DNA of 36,160 bases. Source: Dehalococcoidales bacterium (GTDB taxonomy: Bacteria; Chloroflexota; Dehalococcoidia; Dehalococcoidales; Fen-1064). The notes beneath the pieces were generated by a model. The model was given only the letters and a program-made list of their open reading frames with translations, was not told where the DNA came from and did not search any database. Where the stretch lies: contig DATKWT010000018.1 in NCBI GenBank assembly GCA_035529395.1, positions 1-36,160 of the forward strand, given 5' to 3'. The position numbers and the translations under genes were made by a program. Position 1 is the first letter of the stretch; the number at the start of each line of letters is the position of its first letter. Below are positions 15,404 to 22,068 of this stretch, in pieces.

Positions 15404-15482
15404 CCCCCTTCCTAGCCAGGAAGGGGGGAGAGATTATTTCTGGGGGACACCCCCAGACCCTTGCCAAAGGGGCTTAGCCCCT
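15404..15482. repeat. hairpin-rich intergenic repeat element
   Basis: Three perfect inverted repeats stand in a row. CCCCCTTCCT-agcc-AGGAAGGGGG (15404-15427) has a 10-bp stem. TCTGGGGG-aca-CCCCCAGA (15439-15457) has an 8-bp stem. AGGGGC-tta-GCCCCT (15468-15482) has a 6-bp stem. It lies between the DUF2007 gene and the secA group. The layout resembles interspersed mosaic-type repeats. It would strongly structure the mRNA and may dampen read-through from prs. No U-tract follows, so classical termination is not evident. Confidence 0.65.
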
Positions 15483-15513
15483 CTGGACTCCCCTTCTTCA
15501 GCGCCCTGCCGGC

Positions 15514-15729
15514 CTATCTCACCAGTTCTCTGGCTTCATCTGCGGTAGACTCATTGACCATGACCCGAACCTCACCCATCCCGTCAATGGCGAAGGCATG
15601 CACCGAAGGTGCCGCCAACGACCTCAGCAGACAGGGTATCCCGTAGCTCTCCAGCAAGCCCTTGATGATGTTCGCTTCGGCCTCACCTCTCGCCCGGTAC
15701 ACCTCAACAAGACGTTCACTGTTGCTCAA
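15514..15729 (-). CDS. DUF2007 (putative signal-transducing) protein
   Basis: 71 residues from a TTG at 15729, which overlaps the end of prs by 14 nt. A frame 33 codons longer exists, but that extension is only the shadow of prs. The core LVEVYRARGEAEANIIKGLLESYGIPCLL, then GMGEVRVMVNESTADEARELV, is the ferredoxin-like DUF2007 fold: a strand, a long helix, then a second strand and the typical ADEAREL helix. Pfam calls it a putative signal-transducing protein by its resemblance to PII-like folds; its ligand is unknown. A G-rich stretch before TTG may serve as SD. GTG at the fourth codon of LVEV is an alternative start. Confidence 0.78.
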   Translation of the reverse strand: MSNSERLVEVYRARGEAEANIIKGLLESYGIPCLLRSLAAPSVHAFAIDGMGEVRVMVNESTADEARELVR

Positions 15730-16666
15730 ACATCGCCCCCACGGAAAGTCCGGTATGGATACGGTGAATAGCCTCGCCCAGCAGAGGGGCGATAGGCAGC
15801 ACGGTGACCTTGTCCAGCTTCTTCTCACCGGTTACCGGGATGGTGTCAGTGACGACAACTTCCTTGACCGGGCTTGCCACTATTCTCTCCGCTGCCGGAG
15901 GGGTCAAGAGAGGATGCGTACAGCAAATGTAGACCTCTCTGGCCCCCTTGTCCAGCACCGTATTGACGGCATTGAGTATGGAGCCTCCGGTGAGAATCTC
16001 GTCATCAAAGGCCAGGGCTACTTTCCCCTTTACATCGCCGATAACATTGAGTATTTCGCTACTGCCACTGTTGTCCAGGCGACGTTTCTCCATGATGGCC
16101 AAAGGCGCATACAGCCTGGCGGCCAGGTCCCGAGCCCGTTTGGAAATACCGATATCAGTGGCCACTACCACCAGGTCCTCCAGGCCCTTCTCCCTGAAGT
16201 AGTCGCTCTGCAGGGTGAGGGCGGTAAGTTCGTCAACCGGGATGTTGAAAAAGCCCTGTATCTGAGAGGAATGCAGGTCAACCGTGAGTACACGATTGGC
16301 GCCGGCGGTGGTCAGTAAGTCCGCCACCAACCGGGCAGTAATCGGGACCCGGGGCTGGTCCTTGTGGTCCGTGCGGCCGTAGCCATAGTAAGGAATCACC
16401 GCCGTAATCCGGCTTGCCGAGGCCCTCTTCAGAGCGTCAATCATAATCAGCAACTCCACCAGGCTCTTGCTGACCGGGGAGCAGATGGGCTGGACAACAA
16501 AGGTATCCCTCTCCCGAACGTTATCCAGGATTCGCACGAAGATGTTCTCGTTGGTGAACTCGAAGACCTCGGCTTTCCCCAGAGGCATACCCAGGTAATC
16601 GGCAATTGCCTGCGCCAGAGCGGGGTGGGCATTACCAGTGAACACTTTCAGGTCGTCCATAGCCAT
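15716..16666 (-). CDS. prs: ribose-phosphate pyrophosphokinase
   Basis: 316 residues, the usual class I PRPP synthetase length. It makes PRPP from ribose 5-phosphate and ATP for purine, pyrimidine, His, Trp and NAD synthesis. Visible are FTNENIFVRILDNVRERD (substrate loop), YYGYGRTDHKDQPRVPI (ATP-binding region), VDLHSSQIQGFFNIPVDEL, the flexible-loop KRR in IMEKRRLD, and the PRPP-binding loop FDDEILTGGS. The last differs from the common VDD..DTGGT form but keeps the two acids and the TGG. GAAGGAAGG precedes two close ATGs (16666 and 16660); either could be used. It heads the minus-strand run toward secA and has its own promoter. Confidence 0.96.
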   Translation of the reverse strand: MAMDDLKVFTGNAHPALAQAIADYLGMPLGKAEVFEFTNENIFVRILDNVRERDTFVVQPICSPVSKSLVELLIMIDALKRASASRITAVIPYYGYGRTDHKDQPRVPITARLVADLLTTAGANRVLTVDLHSSQIQGFFNIPVDELTALTLQSDYFREKGLEDLVVVATDIGISKRARDLAARLYAPLAIMEKRRLDNSGSSEILNVIGDVKGKVALAFDDEILTGGSILNAVNTVLDKGAREVYICCTHPLLTPPAAERIVASPVKEVVVTDTIPVTGEKKLDKVTVLPIAPLLGEAIHRIHTGLSVGAMFEQQ

Positions 16667-16710
16667 TTCCTTCCTTCATACATCATACAAACTCTTTGAC
16701 TCCAAAGGCA

Positions 16711-16738
16711 GTTATATTATATCACTATCTCTTCTCAA
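16711..16738 (-). promoter_or_regulatory. promoter for prs
   Basis: Minus strand TTGAGA (16738-16733), 16 nt, TATAAC (16716-16711). A perfect TATAAT also sits at 16721-16716 but is only 11 nt from the same -35. Transcription would begin near 16704. Confidence 0.5.
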
Positions 16739-16804
16739 GCTCACCCCCCCACCCAGGCTTCCCGGGAAGACTTGACCCTGTGGTATGCAATGGTCTCTCC
16801 AGAT

Positions 16805-16833
16805 TTGCCGAAATATGACTGGCATGATATAGT
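16805..16833 (+). promoter_or_regulatory. promoter for thiolase gene, extended -10
   Basis: TTGCCG (16805-16810), 17 nt, TATAGT (16828-16833), with TGA directly before the -10 (extended -10 form). It lies about 70 nt upstream of the thiolase start. With the prs promoter it forms a divergent pair. Confidence 0.6.
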
Positions 16834-16855
16834 CCACAGAGTGCATAAACAACAG

Positions 16856-16874
16856 GGTGAATCAGGTATTCACC
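16856..16874 (+). promoter_or_regulatory. perfect palindrome in thiolase leader
   Basis: GGTGAAT-caggt-ATTCACC, a 7-bp inverted repeat with a 5-nt centre, placed between the predicted transcription start (about 16840) and the SD (16894). Position and symmetry fit an operator for a dimeric repressor or a small mRNA hairpin. Confidence 0.4.
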
Positions 16875-16903
16875 ACACGGTAATAATCCGAAGAAGGAGT
16901 GAA

Positions 16904-18166
16904 ATGAAGGAAGCAGTAATCGTAGACGCCTGCCGCTCAGCCATTGGACGGGCAGGAGACCGCGGGGTATACCGGGCTGTCGGTCCCAACGACCTGATGG
17001 TACCGGTACTGAACGCAATACTGGAAAGGAACAAGCTGGACCCAAATCTGGTCGATGAAATCGTTATCGGGTCAGCAGGAACAGTCAGCGGGGCGATGAC
17101 CAGGAACATACTGCTGGTAGCTGGCTTTCCCAACACCGTAGCCGGTAGTGACACTGCCCGCCAGTGCGCTTCATCTTCCAACGCCGTGGCAATTGCGGCC
17201 CATTACATCATCAATGACGATGCCGACATCATCATCGCCGGCGGGTTGGAGACCATGGACCGCCGCGGGCCGGTACAGCCCTCACAGATCGGACGTCGTG
17301 GAGCCGGTGGAGGGCCCGGTGATCTGTCACGGCTTCTAGGCAGCCAGCAGAAGGAGGAGTATCCCGAAGGCTGGAAGACGGCCAAAGTGTTACCGCCATT
17401 CCTGCCCGAGGGGATACCGATGTGGATTTACGACATGGGACGCACTGCCGAGGAGCTTTCCGAGCGGTACGGTATCAGCAGGGAGGACTCGGATGCCTTT
17501 GCCCTGACCAGCCATGATAAGGCTCTTGCCGCTCAGGATAACGGGCTTTTCAAGGATGAGATTGTCCCTATCACAATCAAGTATGAGGACGGCAGTACCG
17601 AGGTGATTGACACCGACCAGTGCCCCAGACGTGGCACAACTCTGGAGAAGATTGCGGCCGTACCCGCCGCCTACAAGGAGAATGGACTGGTATCGGCCGC
17701 GAATTCGTGTCCGAGAAGCGATGGCGCCGGAGCCGTGCTCATCATGTCCAAGGACAAAGCAAAAGAGTTGGGCTACAAGCCAATGTGTACCTTCCGGCAT
17801 GCCGTGGCAATTGGTGTTGACCCCACCGTCATGGGCATCGGCCCGGTGCCGTCCACCCAGAAAATACTGAAGCGGACCGGCATGAGCATAACCGATTTCG
17901 ACATCATCGAAATCAATGAGGCATTTGCCTGCCAGGTGGTCTACAGCATGCGCGAACTGGGCATGGGACCGAAGGAAGCCGAGAAGCTGAACCCCAAGGG
18001 CGGAGCTATTGCCATTGGCCACCCGCTGGGAATGACCGGCTCCAGGCAGACAGCCGTAATCGCCCACGAAATGGTGCGCCGTGACCTCGAGTGGGGTCTG
18101 GCTACCCTGTGCGTCGGTGGTGGGCAGGGAATGGCAACCATTTTCCAGCGCGAGAATTACAGCTAG
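16904..18166 (+). CDS. thiolase (acetyl-CoA acyltransferase type)
   Basis: 420 residues from ATG 16904, chosen because AAGGAG lies just upstream and MKEAVIVDACRSAIGR is the normal thiolase start; the frame is open another 44 codons upstream without meaning. The nucleophilic Cys is Cys88 in DTARQCASSSNAV. NEAFA, His373 in GAIAIGHPLGMTG and Cys403 in CVGGGQG complete the active site. Thiolases cleave 3-ketoacyl-CoA or condense two acetyl-CoA; which direction and chain length cannot be told. It includes an insertion around PSQIGRRGAGGGPGD and IPMWIYDMGRTAEELSERY. It is a single-gene unit with promoter, palindrome and terminator. Confidence 0.94.
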   Translation: MKEAVIVDACRSAIGRAGDRGVYRAVGPNDLMVPVLNAILERNKLDPNLVDEIVIGSAGTVSGAMTRNILLVAGFPNTVAGSDTARQCASSSNAVAIAAHYIINDDADIIIAGGLETMDRRGPVQPSQIGRRGAGGGPGDLSRLLGSQQKEEYPEGWKTAKVLPPFLPEGIPMWIYDMGRTAEELSERYGISREDSDAFALTSHDKALAAQDNGLFKDEIVPITIKYEDGSTEVIDTDQCPRRGTTLEKIAAVPAAYKENGLVSAANSCPRSDGAGAVLIMSKDKAKELGYKPMCTFRHAVAIGVDPTVMGIGPVPSTQKILKRTGMSITDFDIIEINEAFACQVVYSMRELGMGPKEAEKLNPKGGAIAIGHPLGMTGSRQTAVIAHEMVRRDLEWGLATLCVGGGQGMATIFQRENYS

Positions 18167-18203
18167 GTGTATGCGCAGGTCCGCTAGCCTGCTAACACCT
18201 GTG

Positions 18204-18231
18204 AAAAAGGCCTCCTTCCGGAGGCCTTTTT
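18204..18231 (+). terminator. bidirectional intrinsic terminator
   Basis: A-tract AAAAA, then GGCCTCC-ttcc-GGAGGCC and TTTTT: a perfect 12-bp inverted repeat counting the A/T ends. It ends the thiolase unit, and the A-tract would let it also act on minus-strand transcripts from glyA. Confidence 0.92.
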
Positions 18232-18325
18232 ACATGCCGGGAATCTCAGATTGCGGATGGGTGCAACCTGCGGATGTCCAGTTGCAGAAGGATGACCGGG
18301 CACGACCCGCGGTACAAGAGCGGAT

Positions 18326-19570
18326 TCAGTCGTCTATTCCGGGTACCGGGAATCGCGAAGACAGGCTTCGTACTTCCCCGGCTACCTGGTCCCGGACCTC
18401 TGTATTCCCGATATTGCTCACCACGCGTACCATCAGTGCGGCAATCTGCTTCATCTCCTCCGTGCCGAAGCCACGTGTGGTTACTGCCGGAGTGCCCAGC
18501 CGGATACCGCTGGACGCCCACGGCGGACGCTTGTCAAACGGGATACTGTTCCGGTTGGTGATAATACCGGTGGCCTCCAGGGCTTCCTGCGCATTCTTGC
18601 CGGTGACACCGGTCTCGGAGAGGTCCACCATTATCATGTGGTTGTCCGTACCACCGGATACCAGCCGCCACCCCAGTTGGTGGAGTTCTCCGGCCAGAAC
18701 CTTCGCGTTATCCAGTGTGGCCCTCTGGTAGTTGACGAACTCCGGCTGCATCGCCTCGAAAAAGACTACCGCCTTGGCGGTGATGGCATGCATCTGGGGA
18801 CCGCCCTGCGTTTCCGGGAAAACTGCGGCATCGAGCGCTGCCGCCAGCTCTTTTCTACAGAGAATGAAACCGCTACGGGGACCACGCAGTGTCTTGTGTG
18901 TTGTTGAAGTAATCACATCGGCATATGGAACAGGACTGGAATGAAGACCAACGGCTACCAGTCCGGCGATGTGCGCCATATCCACCATCAGCTTTGCCCC
19001 GACCATATCCGCAACGTACCGGAACCGCTCGAAGTCAATGACCCTCGGGTAGGAACTGGCCCCGGCAACAATCAGCCTGGGCTTATGCTCCAGAGCGAGC
19101 CTTTCCATCTCCCGGTAGTCGATTCTCTCCGTCTCCCGGTCGACACCGTATCCTATGAAGTTGTACAACTTCCCTGAGAAGCTCACTGCATCGCCGTGAG
19201 TAAGATGGCCACCGTGAGCAAGCGGCATGGCCATGACGGTATCGCCCTGCTTCAGTAAAGCAAAATAGGCCGCCATGTTTGCCTGGGCCCCGCTGTGTGG
19301 TTGGACATTGGCGTGTTCGGCGGCAAACAGTTCTTTGGCCCGCTCGATTGCCAGGCTCTCCAGCAGGTCCATGTTCTCACAGCCACCGTAATAGCGCCGC
19401 AGCGGGTAGCCTTCGGCGTACTTGCTGGTGACAAACGACCCCTGGGCCTCCAGCACAGCCCGGCTGGCATAGTTCTCCGAAGCAATAAGGTTGATTGTCT
19501 CTTTCTGGCGTTTTCTCTCCAGTCCCAGAATTCGTCCCGTTTCGGAGTCAATCTTGTTTATAAAGCTCAT
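18326..19570 (-). CDS. glyA: serine hydroxymethyltransferase
   Basis: 414 residues, normal bacterial length. It interconverts serine and glycine with tetrahydrofolate, the main source of one-carbon units. PLP-binding Lys226 sits in TSTTHKTLRGPRSG. Other family blocks are LIASENYAS (28-36), YAEGYPLRRYYGGCE (51-65), PHSGAQANMA, and VDMAHIAGLVA with the cofactor Asp. A strong SD (GGGGAGGAG) precedes the ATG. The predicted transcription start is only about 11 nt upstream of the ATG, so the SD lies at the very 5' end of the mRNA. It is divergent from udg. Confidence 0.97.
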   Translation of the reverse strand: MSFINKIDSETGRILGLERKRQKETINLIASENYASRAVLEAQGSFVTSKYAEGYPLRRYYGGCENMDLLESLAIERAKELFAAEHANVQPHSGAQANMAAYFALLKQGDTVMAMPLAHGGHLTHGDAVSFSGKLYNFIGYGVDRETERIDYREMERLALEHKPRLIVAGASSYPRVIDFERFRYVADMVGAKLMVDMAHIAGLVAVGLHSSPVPYADVITSTTHKTLRGPRSGFILCRKELAAALDAAVFPETQGGPQMHAITAKAVVFFEAMQPEFVNYQRATLDNAKVLAGELHQLGWRLVSGGTDNHMIMVDLSETGVTGKNAQEALEATGIITNRNSIPFDKRPPWASSGIRLGTPAVTTRGFGTEEMKQIAALMVRVVSNIGNTEVRDQVAGEVRSLSSRFPVPGIDD

Positions 19571-19587
19571 TTCTCCTCCCCTTAGAA

Positions 19588-19616
19588 AGTCTACAACCGT
19601 ACCCGAAAGGTGTCAA
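19588..19616 (-). promoter_or_regulatory. strong promoter for glyA
   Basis: Minus strand perfect TTGACA (19616-19611), 17 nt, TAGACT (19593-19588). Transcription should start near 19581, only about 11 nt from the ATG at 19570, leaving no room for a leader riboswitch. Confidence 0.75.
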
Positions 19617-19681
19617 CAGGAATTTTAAAAAGGCCATCGCTCCGAAACACGGCTACTGAAGTCGACTAGGCTCGGTGTAGA

Positions 19682-19710
19682 TTGACTTACCGTAGTGCCC
19701 GTGCTATTAT
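19682..19710 (+). promoter_or_regulatory. strong promoter for udg-rnj-ftsK
   Basis: TTGACT (19682-19687), 17 nt, TATTAT (19705-19710). Predicted start near 19717, about 55 nt before the udg ATG. The promoter is back to back with that of glyA. Confidence 0.75.
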
Positions 19711-19772
19711 TTAGAACAGATTTATGTCTTCTGCATGAGGCTTTTGTCTCCTGGTTGAACCTGTAAGATAAC

Positions 19773-20375
19773 ATGTCAGCACTAACTGAGCTTAATGAGG
19801 AAATCGCTCACTGTAGCCTCTGCGAAATAGCCGTAGACCGTACCCGGGTAGTCCCCGGAGAGGGCGCAGAGGACGCTGACATACTCTTCATCGGCGAAGC
19901 GCCGGGCTGGCACGAAGACCAGCAGGGACGTCCCTTTGTCGGAGCGGCGGGCAAGTACCTTGACGAGTTGCTGGCCCTGGTGAACCTGAACCGCAGTCAG
20001 GTATTCATCGCTAACGTCATCAAATGCCGTCCACCGAGCAATCGCGACCCCCTCCCTATAGAAATTAATAACTGCTGCAAGTGGCTGGACCGCCAGATTG
20101 AGATAATCCGCCCCAGAATAATCGTAACCCTGGGTCGTTATTCGATGGCCAGGTTCTTTCCCGGTAAGTCAATAAGCAAGATACACGGTACCGTGCAGAA
20201 GTGGAATGACATCACCTGCTACGCCATGTACCATCCTGCAGCGGCCCTCCACCAACAGAGTCTGCGCCGCACCATAGAGGAAGACATGAGCAAGCTGCCA
20301 TCGCTGCTAACCCAGACGGATAGCGTGCCGGAAGTCCAGCCCCAGCCACAGCAACTGAATATGTTTGAGGTCTGA
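19773..20375 (+). CDS. family 4 uracil-DNA glycosylase with 4Fe-4S cluster
   Basis: 200 residues. It removes uracil from DNA at the start of base excision repair. Cys14 and Cys17 (HCSLC), Cys85 (IKCRPP) and Cys101 or Cys102 (NNCCKW) match the cluster ligands of family 4 enzymes. Motif 1 is [17 protein letters not shown] (41-57) and the later motif is [10 protein letters not shown] (152-161). The C-terminal tail past residue 180 is extended and ends QLNMFEV; QLNMF (194-198) resembles the sliding-clamp binding pentapeptide QL(S/D)LF. SD is weak (GTAAGAT). It is the first gene of the udg-rnj-ftsK unit, with 4 nt between its stop and the next ATG. Confidence 0.94.
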   Translation: MSALTELNEEIAHCSLCEIAVDRTRVVPGEGAEDADILFIGEAPGWHEDQQGRPFVGAAGKYLDELLALVNLNRSQVFIANVIKCRPPSNRDPLPIEINNCCKWLDRQIEIIRPRIIVTLGRYSMARFFPGKSISKIHGTVQKWNDITCYAMYHPAAALHQQSLRRTIEEDMSKLPSLLTQTDSVPEVQPQPQQLNMFEV

Positions 20376-20379
20376 CATC

Positions 20380-22038
20380 ATGGCACAACCACGGTTGAGA
20401 GTAATCCCCCTTGGCGGGCTGAGTGAAATCGGTAAGAACATGATGGTCCTGGAGTGCCAGGAAGACATCATTGTCATTGATGCCGGTCTCATGTTCCCCG
20501 AAGAAGGCATGCTCGGGGTAGACCTGGTTATCCCCGACATCAGTTACCTGCTGGAAAGGCGCGACAGGATAAAGGGTATGCTGGTCACTCACGGTCACGA
20601 GGACCACATCGGCGCGCTGCCCTATGTCCTGCCCCAGTTGGACGTACCCATCTACTGTACGCAGTTGACCCACGGTCTTATCTCCGTGAAACTCAAGGAG
20701 CGAAAGGCACTGGCTAAGGCCAGTCTCAATGTATTACCTCCCGGCGGGCGGGTCACGCTGGGATGTTTTCAGATTGAGTTCTTTCCCGTCTGCCACAGCA
20801 TCCCTGATGCAGTGGGCCTGATAATAAACACCCCGGTGGGCACCATAGTCCACAGCGGGGATTTCAAACTAGACTTCACGCCGGTGAGCGGCAACCCCAC
20901 CGACCTCTCCCGGCTGGCACAGGTCGGGCGGGAGGGCGTCCTGCTCTTGCTTTCCGATTCCACCTATGCCGAACTGCCCGGCTATACGCCATCGGAGAGG
21001 GTAGTCGGTGAAGCCCTGGACCACATCATGGCTGAGGCACCGGGGAGAGTAATCATCACCACCTTCTCCTCCCTGATATCACGTATCCAGCAGGTCATCG
21101 ACTCGGCAACCAAGTACGAGCGCCGTGTCTTCGTCGTGGGACGCAACATGACCAACATCGTTCACATGGCTATGGAGCTGGGCTATCTGAGAGCACCGGA
21201 CGGACTGCTGGGACGTCTCGACGAACTTAAAGATATGCCCCATGACAAAATCGTCTTCGTTACCACCGGGAGCCAGGGAGAGCCGACCTCCGCCCTCGTC
21301 CGCATAGCCAATCGGGACCACCACCAAATCCATATAGTCCCCGGGGACACTGTGGCTATTTCAGCTACACCCGTTCCCGGAAACGAGGCGCTGGTGGCCA
21401 AGACCATGGACAACCTTCTCCGGCAGGGCGCCAACGTGGTGTACAACAGCATGGCACCGGTACACGTCCACGGACACGCCAGCCAGGAAGAACTGAAGCT
21501 CATGTTGAACCTCGTGAGACCACAGTACTTCGTCCCGATACACGGTGAATACCGCCACCTGAGCCTCCACGCCAAACTGGCTGAGTCCATCGGTATTCCC
21601 AGGGAGAGTATCTTCCTTATGGACGACGGTGATGTCCTCGAGATAGGGCCGCAGATGGCGAAAGTAACCGGCAAGGTCTCCTCCAGCAACGTCTACGTGG
21701 ATGGCCTCAGTGTCGGTGACATTGGCACCGTTGTCCTGCGTGACCGGAAGATGCTCTCCAGGGATGGTATGGTGGTAGTGATTATTGCCATCAACCGGCA
21801 GACCGGAAAGCTGGTGGGGCGTCCCGATATCGTATCAAGGGGCTTCGTTGACACCAGGGAGGCCAAGGAAATGCTGGACGAGAGCCGTGACCTGGTGGCG
21901 CGCGTCCTGGACCGTGGTGGTGACCACCCGGCGCAGTGGAGTTTCGTCAACGTCAAGGTAAGGGATACATTGAACAAGTTCTATTATGAGCAGACCAAGC
22001 GCCGTCCGATGATTCTTCCCTTCATGGTCAAGGTCTAG
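20380..22038 (+). CDS. rnj: ribonuclease J
   Basis: 552 residues from ATG 20380, with GAGG 9 nt upstream inside the end of udg. The frame opens five codons earlier with TTG, which I reject because the ATG gives the family start. RNase J is a metallo-beta-lactamase/beta-CASP nuclease with endo- and 5'-exonuclease activity in mRNA decay and rRNA maturation. LGGLSEIGKNM is followed by the metal-binding HGHEDHIG (71-78). HSGDFKLDF, SDSTYAELPG, the beta-CASP segment TTFSSLISRIQQ, then TTGSQGEP and the HVHGHASQEEL block follow in family order. The C-terminal domain is full length. Confidence 0.96.
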   Translation: MAQPRLRVIPLGGLSEIGKNMMVLECQEDIIVIDAGLMFPEEGMLGVDLVIPDISYLLERRDRIKGMLVTHGHEDHIGALPYVLPQLDVPIYCTQLTHGLISVKLKERKALAKASLNVLPPGGRVTLGCFQIEFFPVCHSIPDAVGLIINTPVGTIVHSGDFKLDFTPVSGNPTDLSRLAQVGREGVLLLLSDSTYAELPGYTPSERVVGEALDHIMAEAPGRVIITTFSSLISRIQQVIDSATKYERRVFVVGRNMTNIVHMAMELGYLRAPDGLLGRLDELKDMPHDKIVFVTTGSQGEPTSALVRIANRDHHQIHIVPGDTVAISATPVPGNEALVAKTMDNLLRQGANVVYNSMAPVHVHGHASQEELKLMLNLVRPQYFVPIHGEYRHLSLHAKLAESIGIPRESIFLMDDGDVLEIGPQMAKVTGKVSSSNVYVDGLSVGDIGTVVLRDRKMLSRDGMVVVIIAINRQTGKLVGRPDIVSRGFVDTREAKEMLDESRDLVARVLDRGGDHPAQWSFVNVKVRDTLNKFYYEQTKRRPMILPFMVKV

Positions 22039-22068
22039 CCTCAGTGCGCTGCCCCACCAAGGAGTAGT

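Noticed and set aside
15404-15482. CRISPR-like array
   Set aside because: The stems differ in sequence and spacing; there are no regular repeats with unique spacers.
15730-15828. 33-codon extension of the DUF2007 protein
   Set aside because: It lies wholly within prs in another frame and has no DUF2007 character.
16772-16903. 44-codon extension of thiolase
   Set aside because: It would start upstream of the predicted promoter and lacks thiolase similarity; a clear SD precedes the ATG at 16904.
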